Part shown: positions 1-5,831 of the stretch, in pieces
How the letters are laid out: the number at the start of each line of letters is the position of its first letter
How positions within the stretch are numbered: position 1 is the stretch's first letter
Assembly: GCA_015489095.1 (NCBI GenBank)
Contig: WFMN01000072.1
Location: forward strand, 1-6,905
Length of the DNA stretch: 6,905 bases
Reading direction: 5' to 3'
DNA from: Mariprofundaceae bacterium
GTDB lineage: Bacteria > Pseudomonadota > Zetaproteobacteria > Mariprofundales > J009
The notes under the pieces: model-generated
What the model was told of the DNA's origin: nothing
What the model saw: only the letters and a program-made list of their open reading frames with translations
Databases searched by the model: none
Position numbers and translations under genes: made by a program

Positions 1-1276
1 CCTGTTGCGCGCCGAAGGCCGATTGGTAGGCGCGGCGACAGGCCAAGGCGCAGTCCATCGCATCCTCCAGCGGCAGGATCGCCAACAGATCGTCGCCACC
101 GGCGTAGATCAGGAACCCGTTGTGTTCGCGTACGATTTCCGGGGCGTTGCGCGTGAAGCGGGCGAGGGCATCGGAGAGCGCCGTCGCCCGCTTGCCGGCC
201 TTGGCCAGCGCCCGCTTAGTCTCCCCCAAGGAATCGCCATCCATCATCAGGATGGCGTAGAAGGGGGAGAGTGGCGCGTGGAAATCGGGAACAGTGCGCA
301 GCACCTCCCGTTTCGCCGCGACGATTTTCGCATCCTCCTCCTGCTCGCTGTCAAAGAGGGCGCGACCATCAATGTCCGCCAGCCGCTGCAAATGGTCGGC
401 GGGGTTGGTTCCCAATGCGTGGGAGATCGCCCGGATGCGGGTTTTCCGCTCGCCGCTGTCGGATAGTTTACAGAGCCGCTCCACCGGCTCCGGGTCGGGC
501 GCGGCCGCGATCAGCGCCGCCAGCCAGTGCACCGCCGCCATGTAGGAGGTGGAGGGTACCGAGGTCGGCAACACCCACCCTTGATGGCGCGGGAGCTCCT
601 GCCAGGCATGAACAAATCGCCGCTTGACATAGGCGATGGCGCACAGTCGCTCGTGCTCCCGCAGTTCGATATCCGAGATGCCGGCCTGCTGTTTTAGGGC
701 GTGCCAAAACCGCTTCTGGCGGGTCGGGTTGGGGCGGATCGCGCCGGAGAGCTCCTGCCATTCGCCCATCATGGTGCATTTGTCGCCCAAGGATTCCGGC
801 GGCAGATGGCTGCGCCAATTTTTGCGCCGCGCCAGCACGGCGCCGTCGTCATGGTCGGAGATGACCCACGCCATCTCCCAGAAGCCGCCGATCTGCGCCT
901 CCCACAGCGTGCGTGACACGCCGGCCGCCTCCAGCTTGTCATGGCGCCACACGGCGTCGGCCAGCTCCTTCCACGCGGCTCGCACCGCCTCCACGGCGAT
1001 GTTGCCGTCCCATCCATCCGGGATTTCGGCGACGAAGTTGTTCGGCAGGGAGCCGACACTCGGCCCTCTGCCCGAAGCAGCCTGCACCCGCGCCAGCAGC
1101 GGATCCTCCTCCACCGAGGGCATGACCACCGTGCCGCCGCCATCCTCCACCGCCTTCATCGCCCGCGCGGTCAGCCATGACAACAGAAACGAGCCCGCCC
1201 AGAAATCGCGCGTCCGCCGCGCCTGCGCCACGAATCCCTGCACCGGCCCTAGGGTAAAGTGGAGAAAACTGCTCAT
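1..1276 (-). CDS. cmr2: Cmr2/Cas10, type III-B CRISPR large subunit (N-terminal 425 codons; runs off left edge)
   Basis: Large subunit of the type III-B (Cmr) interference complex. In this family the palm domain makes cyclic oligoadenylates from ATP when target RNA is bound. Translating from the ATG at 1276 gives an open frame of 425 codons to the window edge. Visible family marks are the N-terminal GPVQGFVAQARRTRDFW block (residues 10-26), followed by GSFLLSWL; the first-palm motif MMDGDSLG (344-351); and YAGGDDLLAILP (391-402), with an intact GGDD at 393-396 (bases 89-100). There is no N-terminal HD nuclease domain, since the GPVQ block begins within ten residues of the start. The central zinc-ribbon area is degenerate: KCTMMGEW (166-173) and RLCAIAYVKR (210-219) each keep one cysteine. 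The start lies 2 nt after the cmr1 stop with a strong ribosome-binding site, so the two are co-translated. The C-terminal palm and D4 domains are outside the window. The family call is very secure; symbol cas10 is equally valid. Confidence 0.96.
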   Translation of the reverse strand, partial: MSSFLHFTLGPVQGFVAQARRTRDFWAGSFLLSWLTARAMKAVEDGGGTVVMPSVEEDPLLARVQAASGRGPSVGSLPNNFVAEIPDGWDGNIAVEAVRAAWKELADAVWRHDKLEAAGVSRTLWEAQIGGFWEMAWVISDHDDGAVLARRKNWRSHLPPESLGDKCTMMGEWQELSGAIRPNPTRQKRFWHALKQQAGISDIELREHERLCAIAYVKRRFVHAWQELPRHQGWVLPTSVPSTSYMAAVHWLAALIAAAPDPEPVERLCKLSDSGERKTRIRAISHALGTNPADHLQRLADIDGRALFDSEQEEDAKIVAAKREVLRTVPDFHAPLSPFYAILMMDGDSLGETKRALAKAGKRATALSDALARFTRNAPEIVREHNGFLIYAGGDDLLAILPLEDAMDCALACRRAYQSAFGAQQ

Positions 1277-1278
1277 TG

Positions 1279-2262
1279 CTACACCTCCTCGAGCGCATCC
1301 ATGAAGCGTTCCACGCCGGCGTAAAACGCCAGGTTTTGTCCAGCGGGATAATCGGGATGAAAAACAGCCGGCAGGAAAAGGCAGGATGGCAGGAAGTGGT
1401 CGCCGACCGGGTGAATATGCATGAGCAGCGGGGAGGCGCGGCGGATGTTTTCCCGTTCCGCGTAATCCTTGAGCGGGATACCGAAAGCGATCTTCTTCTT
1501 GCCTTTCACCACGCCACCCCGCCCGCGAATGGAGGCATAAAGGGCGGCCAACGCGGAGTGGGCGCTACGCGCATCCGCGTGGCGCCCCTTGGTCAGCAGC
1601 CCCAGCCGGATACCGCCGGAGAGCGCGGAGAATGGCGGTAAACCGCCCGCCGTTCCGGGTGGCGGCAGCAGTTTGGCGCACTGTTGGGCATACGCCTCCA
1701 CCGAACGGCAGGGGTAGCCCATGCCATCCATCACCTCCAACGCGATGGAACCAAACCCTTTTCGATTGCGGCTGCCAAGCCCCCCGAGGAGCCCCAGCGC
1801 GTGCATCGCCTCTTTTATCTGGGTGATATCGTTCGGCCGCGCGTCTGCCTTCAGCAGCAACTCCACCGAAAAGCTCTGGCCCTCCCGGATTCCGCCCCGC
1901 CGCAGGTGCTCCCCCATCGGAATGAGCCCCAGCCCCATGTAGCCGCTTTTGCTCTTTTCGACGGGCCAATCGTGAACATCAGGGGTGAGGGCGGGCTGCT
2001 TCACCACGCGCAACAGAAACAGCCCTTGGCCTCCCTGTTCGGCGCTGCCGCCGAAGAGGCGAACCTCCTCGCGGTGCAGCGCCTCCAGGGCGTCCGCATC
2101 GCTCGGCGCGGCTTGGCGCAACCGTCCCCAGTTGAGTGCCCGCCACCAGAAGCGCAGCGCCCCCTTGAACGATGGTGGCCGAACGGCGTCACTTGGATCT
2201 TGATTCGCGCCACCGATAAACATCGGTGTCACAATACGGTAGGTTGCTTGAATCGTTTTCAT
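1279..2262 (-). CDS. cmr1: Cmr1, type III-B CRISPR RAMP protein
   Basis: RAMP-superfamily subunit of the Cmr complex. In characterised Cmr complexes Cmr1 sits at the end of the filament near the 3' end of the crRNA and helps bind target RNA. The protein has 327 residues. It opens with the signature TPMFIGGANQ (residues 12-21), then RPPSFKGALRFWWRALNW (28-45), diagnostic of Cmr1. The glycine-rich RAMP loop LLGGLGSRNRKGFGS is at 158-172, and RRASPLLMHIHP at 274-285 matches the usual C-terminal region. I chose the ATG at 2262 because the family signature begins within 12 residues and GGAG lies 7 nt upstream. The frame continues upstream to a TTG at 2355, but that extension has no family similarity. 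It is the first gene of the cmr operon in this window, with cmr2 following after 2 nt. No frameshift or missing motif is visible. Confidence 0.95.
   Translation of the reverse strand: MKTIQATYRIVTPMFIGGANQDPSDAVRPPSFKGALRFWWRALNWGRLRQAAPSDADALEALHREEVRLFGGSAEQGGQGLFLLRVVKQPALTPDVHDWPVEKSKSGYMGLGLIPMGEHLRRGGIREGQSFSVELLLKADARPNDITQIKEAMHALGLLGGLGSRNRKGFGSIALEVMDGMGYPCRSVEAYAQQCAKLLPPPGTAGGLPPFSALSGGIRLGLLTKGRHADARSAHSALAALYASIRGRGGVVKGKKKIAFGIPLKDYAERENIRRASPLLMHIHPVGDHFLPSCLFLPAVFHPDYPAGQNLAFYAGVERFMDALEEV
1282..1288 (-). promoter_or_regulatory. Ribosome-binding site of cmr2 embedded in the end of cmr1
   Basis: On the minus strand the last sense codons of cmr1 (GAG GAG GTG, then TAG) contain GGAGGTG, a near-perfect Shine-Dalgarno sequence. 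It sits 5 nt before the cmr2 ATG at 1276. The arrangement fixes the cmr2 start and implies translational coupling between the two subunits. Confidence 0.75.
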
Positions 2263-2339
2263 GCATCTGCTCCGCGCGTGTGGAATACGATCATCGGGAT
2301 TCGCGTGTGGCCTGCGGCCGGAGGGTGGTGGTGTCTCAT
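2263..2339 (-). other. Leader region upstream of cmr1
   Basis: These 77 bases separate the cmr1 start from the repeat array and should hold its untranslated leader and perhaps its promoter. GGAG lies 7 nt before the cmr1 ATG and serves as ribosome-binding site. I found no convincing -35/-10 pair on the minus strand. A small inverted repeat, GGCC-TGC-GGCC, lies near 2312-2322. Transcription could start here, within the repeat array, or by read-through from accC. Confidence 0.3.
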
Positions 2340-2358
2340 GATCCCATTGCAACAAGTC
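2340..2358 (-). repeat. Inverted copy of the array spacer at the left border
   Basis: These 19 bases are the reverse complement of the inter-REP spacer at 2539-2557 with a single mismatch (18 of 19). The array is therefore bordered on the cmr1 side by spacer sequence in opposite orientation. The 13-base string CGGCCATGGACGG then occurs at 2366-2378 and again in unit 3 at 2620-2632, suggesting that an older, partly deleted unit once lay here. Confidence 0.6.
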
Positions 2359-2382
2359 ATCATCGCGGCCATGGACGGGTTC

Positions 2383-2430
2383 GGGGAAAGGATTCCCCTC
2401 CTACAGGCTGTAGGAGCGGTTTCCAACCGC
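2383..2430. repeat. Inverted REP pair, unit 1
   Basis: The minus-strand REP has the TGTAGGA head with stem GGGGAA/TTCCCC (2383-2388 with 2393-2398, loop AGGA on plus). The plus-strand REP has TGTAGGA (2409-2415) and stem GCGGTT/AACCGC (2416-2421 with 2425-2430, loop TCC). The two heads form a 9-bp inverted repeat around one base (2398-2416). Two REPs with the same head but different stems resemble the paired REP types of a BIME. Confidence 0.82.
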
Positions 2431-2475
2431 GAATGACCACGGACGGGCTTGTTGCGATGGGATCAGGGCCGGTTC

Positions 2476-2523
2476 GGGGAAAGGATTCCCCTCCTACAGG
2501 CTGTAGGAGCGGTTTCCAACCGT
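2476..2523. repeat. Inverted REP pair, unit 2
   Basis: Same layout as the first pair, shifted by 93 bases. The last base of the GCGGTT/AACCGC stem is T instead of C (2523), turning the outer G-C pair into a G-T pair. The other 47 bases of the pair match unit 1 exactly. Confidence 0.82.
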
Positions 2524-2568
2524 GAATTGCCACGGACGGACTTGTTGCGATGGGATCAGGGTCGGTTC

Positions 2569-2616
2569 GGGGAAAGGATTCCCCTCCTACAGGCTGTAGG
2601 AGCGGTTTCCAACCGC
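2569..2616. repeat. Inverted REP pair, unit 3
   Basis: Third copy, shifted by a further 93 bases and identical to the first pair over its whole length, including the closing C at 2616. Confidence 0.82.
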
Positions 2617-2649
2617 GAACGGCCATGGACGGACTTGTTGCGATGGGAA

Positions 2650-2792
2650 CGGACATGACGCGCAGCCTACGGTCGCGCGCGGCCGTGTCCGCGGTCGCAA
2701 GCTTGCGAACCAACCGCACCGTGGGCCACCACCGGATGGCCGGATGAGACGCCGCGCGGCGCGGGGGATACGATCCATGCGAATCCGTGGTG
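2650..2792. other. Non-coding spacer between repeat array and accC
   Basis: 143 bases follow the accC stop on the minus strand. I see no gene. It is rich in inverted repeats: the hairpin at 2691-2717, a perfect 12-bp palindrome CGCCGCGCGGCG at 2750-2761, and CCGGATGG/CCGGATGA repeated side by side at 2732-2747. No T-tract follows any of them, so none qualifies as a standard intrinsic terminator. Confidence 0.5.
2691..2717 (-). terminator. Hairpin downstream of accC, possible transcript end
   Basis: On the minus strand GCGG, a 5-base bulge and TCGCAAG pair with CTTGCGA and CCGC. The core TCGCAAGCTTGCGA (2695-2708) is a perfect palindrome. It lies about 75 bases after the accC stop. There is no U-run, so it is not a classical Rho-independent terminator; it could instead block 3' exonucleases or be another palindromic repeat. 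Confidence 0.3.
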
Positions 2793-4145
2793 CTAATCCT
2801 CGGGGAGCTGCTCCAACCACTCCTCCAGAAAGTGGATGTTAAAATCGCCAGCTTGCAGGGCGGGGTTGGCCAGCAGGCGGCGGTGCAGCTCCTGATTGGT
2901 GGTCAGCCCGCTGACCACCAGCTCTTCGATGGCGCGCTGCATGCGGCGCAGGCACTTCTCCCGGGTGCGGGCGTGGGTGATCACCTTACCGATCATGGAG
3001 TCGTAAAAGGGCGGGATGGTGTAGCCGCTGTAGATGGCGGCATCGATCCGCACGCTGCGCCCGCCGGGGGCGTGGAACAGCTCGATGGTTCCCGGCGCGG
3101 GGGTGAACTTGAAGGGGTGTTCCGCGTTGATGCGACACTCGATCGCGTGCCCTTTTCGCTTGAGGTTCGACTGCTTGAAGGCCAGCCGTTCGCCGGCGGC
3201 CACGCGGATCTGCCACTCGATCAGATCGACACCGGTGATCCATTCGGTTACCGGATGCTCAACCTGAATCCGGGTGTTCATCTCGATAAAGTAGAACGAC
3301 TGATCGGCGTTCATCAGGAACTCGATCGTGCCGGCGCTGCGATAGTCCACCGACTTCGCCGCCGCGATCGCCGCCTGATAGAGCTTCTGTCGGGTGGCGT
3401 CGCTGCAGAAGGGGCTGGGCGCCTCCTCCATCACCTTCTGGTTGTTGCGCTGGATCGAGCATTCGCGCTCAAACAGGTGGACGATGTTGCCGTGGTGATC
3501 GCCGAGCACCTGCACCTCGATGTGGCGCGGCGCCTCGAGATACTTTTCGATATAGACGGTATCGTTGCCGAACGCCGCTGCCGCTTCGCTCTGCGCCATC
3601 AAGAAGGCGTTGGTCAGCGACGCCTGCTGATACACCACCTTCATGCCGCGCCCGCCACCACCGGCGGCGGCCTTGATGATGATCGGATAGCCGCAGCGCT
3701 CCGCTACGGCGTTGGCCTCTTCGACCGAGGATACCGCGCCGTCCGAGCCGGGGATAAGCGGAACCCCCGCCTGCTGCATCAGCGCCTTGGCGGTTACCTT
3801 GTCGCCCATGTCGCGCATCGATTGCGGCGTGGGGCCGATCCATGTGTAGCCGGATTCGATAACGATGTCGGCGAAATCGGCGTTTTCGGCCAGAAAGCCG
3901 TAGCCGGGGTGGATCGCCTCGGCGTGGGTTACCTCGGCGGCCGCCATCACCGAAGGGATGTTGAGGTAGGAGAGGTTGGCGGGGGCGGGGCCGACACAGA
4001 CCGCCTCGTCGGCCAGGCGGGTGTGCATCGCGTCGCGATCCGCCTCGGAGTAGATGGCGACGCTCTTGATGCCCAGTTCGCGGCAGCAGCGGATGATACG
4101 CACCGCGATTTCGCCGCGGTTGGCTATCAGGATTTTATGAAACAT
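2793..4145 (-). CDS. accC: Biotin carboxylase subunit of acetyl-CoA carboxylase
   Basis: Carboxylates the biotin on BCCP using ATP and bicarbonate, the first half-reaction of acetyl-CoA carboxylase in fatty acid synthesis; cytoplasmic. At 450 residues it has the family's normal length (E. coli 449). The N-terminal domain starts FHKILIANRGEIAVRIIR (2-19) and includes HPGYGFLAENADF (79-91). The ATP-grasp domain has K116, K158, the glycine-rich loop AAAGGGGRGMKV (159-170), the HIEVQVLGD block (208-216) and the active-site signature EMNTRIQVEHPVTE (288-301), with Glu288, Asn290 and Arg292. Arg338 is in IECRIN. The start ATG at 4145 is 9 nt after the accB stop. It is the last gene of the TPR-aroQ-accB-accC operon. 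In many gammaproteobacteria prmA follows accC; here a repeat array and the Cmr operon follow instead. The call is secure. Confidence 0.98.
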   Translation of the reverse strand: MFHKILIANRGEIAVRIIRCCRELGIKSVAIYSEADRDAMHTRLADEAVCVGPAPANLSYLNIPSVMAAAEVTHAEAIHPGYGFLAENADFADIVIESGYTWIGPTPQSMRDMGDKVTAKALMQQAGVPLIPGSDGAVSSVEEANAVAERCGYPIIIKAAAGGGGRGMKVVYQQASLTNAFLMAQSEAAAAFGNDTVYIEKYLEAPRHIEVQVLGDHHGNIVHLFERECSIQRNNQKVMEEAPSPFCSDATRQKLYQAAIAAAKSVDYRSAGTIEFLMNADQSFYFIEMNTRIQVEHPVTEWITGVDLIEWQIRVAAGERLAFKQSNLKRKGHAIECRINAEHPFKFTPAPGTIELFHAPGGRSVRIDAAIYSGYTIPPFYDSMIGKVITHARTREKCLRRMQRAIEELVVSGLTTNQELHRRLLANPALQAGDFNIHFLEEWLEQLPED

Positions 4146-4154
4146 GGTCGCGGG

Positions 4155-4610
<456 letters not shown>

Positions 4611-4616
4611 GATGGT

Positions 4617-5072
4617 TTATCCTTTGGAGTGGTTTGATGTGAGAAGCTGGTGGGCGAGGCCGCGCAGCGCCAGCAGGTAGCCTTGGGCGCCGAGTCCGAC
4701 GATGGTTCCTTGCGCGATATCTGACAGGTAGGAGTGGTGGCGGAAGGGTTCGCGGCGGTGGATGTTGGAGAGGTGTACCTCGATGAACGGCCGCTTCACC
4801 GCCAGTAGCGCGTCCCGAATCGCCACGCTGGTGTGGGTGTAGGCGGCGGGATTGATGATGATGCCGTCGTAATCCACCTGTTGGATGCGATCGATGAGCG
4901 CCCCCTCGTGGTTGCTCTGGAGGGTGGAGAGCGTGACGCCGAGTTGGTCGGCGAGCCGGTGGAGATCGCCGTTGATCGTGTCCAGCGTTGCGGTGCCGTA
5001 GTTGTCGGGCTCCCGGCTGCCGAGCAGGTTCAGGTTGGGGCCGTGGAGCACGAGAATCGATGGTTTTGACAT
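4617..5072 (-). CDS. aroQ: Type II 3-dehydroquinate dehydratase
   Basis: Converts 3-dehydroquinate to 3-dehydroshikimate, the third step of the shikimate pathway towards aromatic amino acids and folate; a cytoplasmic enzyme that forms dodecamers in characterised members. The protein has 151 residues, typical of the family. It opens with the signature ILVLHGPNLNLLGSREPDNY (6-25), containing Arg20 and the catalytic Tyr25 on the flexible lid. Asn74 and His80 lie in INPAAYTH (73-80), the catalytic His100 in EVHLSNIHRREPFR (98-111), and Arg111 ends that block. The ATG at 5072 is 3 nt after the stop of the upstream TPR gene, with AAGGAGGTG as ribosome-binding site. Placement directly before accBC is common in proteobacteria. 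The call is secure. Confidence 0.97.
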   Translation of the reverse strand: MSKPSILVLHGPNLNLLGSREPDNYGTATLDTINGDLHRLADQLGVTLSTLQSNHEGALIDRIQQVDYDGIIINPAAYTHTSVAIRDALLAVKRPFIEVHLSNIHRREPFRHHSYLSDIAQGTIVGLGAQGYLLALRGLAHQLLTSNHSKG

Positions 5073-5075
5073 GGG

Positions 5076-5501
5076 TTACACCTCCTTCTGCCAGCGATGC
5101 TTGAGGCGCAGCAGGCGCAAATCATCGGGGCGGCTGCGCAGGAGGCTGTCGATCATCGCAATGGCCTGCGCGATCTCGCCCTGGCTGTGCAGCAGCTTGG
5201 CGATACGGATCGAGCCAGGGGGCTCCTCTTCGGTCGCGGCCTGCTGGCGCAACTGCTTGGCCTTGTGGTAAAACACCTTGGCGCGGGCGATATTGCCCCG
5301 TTGCTGTTCGATCTTGCCGAACAGGTACCACACCCTAGGGTCGGCGGGGGCGAAGCTGCTCAGCTCTTTCAGCAGCGCTTCCGCCTCGTCGCCGTTGCCG
5401 CCGTGGATCAAATCCACCGCCTGCTGCAAGCCGGCGGCCAACCCCGGCCAGTTATCCGGCAGGGGAAATGGCTTGGGGTTGTCGGCACTCTCTGGCAGCA
5501 T
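5076..5501 (-). CDS. Small TPR-like protein of unknown function
   Basis: I do not recognise a named family. The 141-residue product (from the ATG at 5501) has no signal peptide or membrane segment and looks cytoplasmic. Three tetratricopeptide-like helix pairs can be seen: about 21-54 (ending ELSSFAPAD), 55-88 (VWYLFGKIEQQRGNIARAK is the clearest) and 96-129 (IAKLLHSQGEIAQAIAMID). TPR repeats usually bind other proteins. The gene is first in the aroQ-accB-accC operon, 3 nt before aroQ, so it is co-expressed with them. The start is uncertain. The ATG at 5501 has no Shine-Dalgarno sequence; in-frame alternatives are GTG at 5510 and TTG at 5537, the latter giving 153 residues and also lacking a good site. 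The tail LKHRWQKEV is basic. The coding call is firm; the function is not known. Confidence 0.8.
   Translation of the reverse strand: MLPESADNPKPFPLPDNWPGLAAGLQQAVDLIHGGNGDEAEALLKELSSFAPADPRVWYLFGKIEQQRGNIARAKVFYHKAKQLRQQAATEEEPPGSIRIAKLLHSQGEIAQAIAMIDSLLRSRPDDLRLLRLKHRWQKEV
5079..5087 (-). promoter_or_regulatory. Ribosome-binding site of aroQ within the end of the TPR gene
   Basis: The last three sense codons of the upstream gene (AAG GAG GTG, encoding Lys-Glu-Val) before its TAA form a full Shine-Dalgarno sequence 6 nt before the aroQ ATG. This supports the aroQ start and indicates translational coupling. Confidence 0.75.
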
Positions 5502-5508
5502 GCGGCTC

Positions 5509-5537
5509 ACGCTAGGAGCGTGGGGCGGCTTGGTCAA
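5509..5537 (-). promoter_or_regulatory. Possible sigma70-type promoter of the TPR-aroQ-accBC operon
   Basis: On the minus strand TTGACC (5532-5537, 5 of 6 to consensus) is separated by exactly 17 bases from TAGCGT (5509-5514, 3 of 6). Transcription would begin close to the ATG at 5501, giving a leaderless or nearly leaderless message, which fits the missing ribosome-binding site. The -10 match is poor and this is a weak inference. Confidence 0.22.
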
Positions 5538-5607
5538 TGTGGAATTGTCCGTTTTTGGCTGTTTTGCTCCATTTTCTTGGCATTCATTGTCGATTCGGGG
5601 TGGTTTT

Positions 5608-5805
5608 GTGCAGATTCAACTCAATGGCGAAACGCGGGAGACAACGGCGGAAACCCTGCAACAGTTGGTGGCCGAGCTGGGCTTGGAGGCGCGCACCATC
5701 GCTATTGAATTGAACCGCGAGGTGGCTCCGCGCAGCCGCTGGTCGGAGACCCCCGTTCGCGACAATGACCGTATCGAAATCGTCCACATGATCGGCGGCG
5801 GGTGA
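5608..5805 (+). CDS. thiS: ThiS, sulfur carrier protein for thiamin thiazole synthesis
   Basis: Small ubiquitin-like protein whose C-terminal glycine is adenylated and converted to a thiocarboxylate, then gives its sulfur to ThiG for the thiazole ring. The product has 65 residues, close to E. coli ThiS (66). It begins with QIQLNGE, contains the family pattern AIELNREVAPRSRW (32-45), and ends IEIVHMIGGG, with the essential Gly-Gly at 64-65. I chose the GTG at 5608 because it places the conserved strand at residue 2 and has GGGGTGG just upstream (5597-5603). The frame stays open further upstream, but that part has no similarity to ThiS. It is followed by thiG after 26 nt and is divergent from the aroQ operon. 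Only about 70-105 bases lie upstream, and I see no TPP riboswitch there. Confidence 0.93.
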   Translation: MQIQLNGETRETTAETLQQLVAELGLEARTIAIELNREVAPRSRWSETPVRDNDRIEIVHMIGGG

Positions 5806-5820
5806 CCGCGCCGTGCCCAC

Positions 5821-5827
5821 AAGGAGG
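5821..5827 (+). promoter_or_regulatory. Ribosome-binding site deciding the thiG start
   Basis: AAGGAGG lies 4 nt before the ATG at 5832. This strong site excludes the in-frame upstream ATG-less extension beginning at 5802, which would overlap the thiS stop. Confidence 0.75.
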
Positions 5828-5831
5828 AATC

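Larger units (their letters stand above)
2378..2649. repeat. Tandem array of three 93-bp REP/BIME-type units
   Basis: Three head-to-tail units start at 2378, 2471 and 2564, a period of exactly 93 bp. The first 52 bases of each are identical in all three copies; the remaining ~41 bases are similar but vary at a few sites. The third unit keeps the pattern until about 2649 and then diverges. Each conserved core carries two inverted elements sharing the head TGTAGGAG, a layout typical of bacterial interspersed mosaic elements built from REP sequences. In well-studied gammaproteobacteria, REPs begin with a GTAG or GTGG tetranucleotide next to an imperfect hairpin and are mobilised by RAYT (TnpA_REP) enzymes. 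No RAYT gene is in the window. The array lies between accC and cmr1, both on the minus strand, and could dampen read-through, stabilise an mRNA end or bind gyrase or IHF; none of these roles is shown by the sequence. Confidence 0.88.

Noticed and set aside
5..1304. Several plus-strand open frames of 70-222 codons over the left end.
   Set aside because: They overlap Cmr2, whose frame holds all family motifs from the N-terminal GPVQ block to GGDD.
2263..2355. An extended cmr1 starting from a TTG at 2355.
   Set aside because: The extra 31 residues have no Cmr1 similarity and overlap the repeat border; the ATG at 2262 has a ribosome-binding site and starts right before the family signature.
2378..2649. 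The repeat array as a CRISPR array for the adjacent Cmr system.
   Set aside because: The intervals between conserved cores are near-identical to each other rather than unique, the core is 52 bases with two hairpins, and only three copies exist.
2360..2719. Open frames through the repeat array encoding repeated peptides on both strands.
   Set aside because: They arise because the 93-bp period is a multiple of three, which keeps frames open; no ribosome-binding site or family similarity is seen.
2285..2775. ATACGATC at 2285-2292 and 2768-2775 as target-site duplications bounding an insertion.
   Set aside because: Only eight bases match exactly, with patchy similarity around them; this is close to chance in 500 bases and there is no element end at either site.
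5538..5607. A TPP riboswitch before thiS.
   Set aside because: The space is only about 70 bases to the nearest coding limit and I cannot find the conserved thi-box segments (CUGAGA, ACCUGA).
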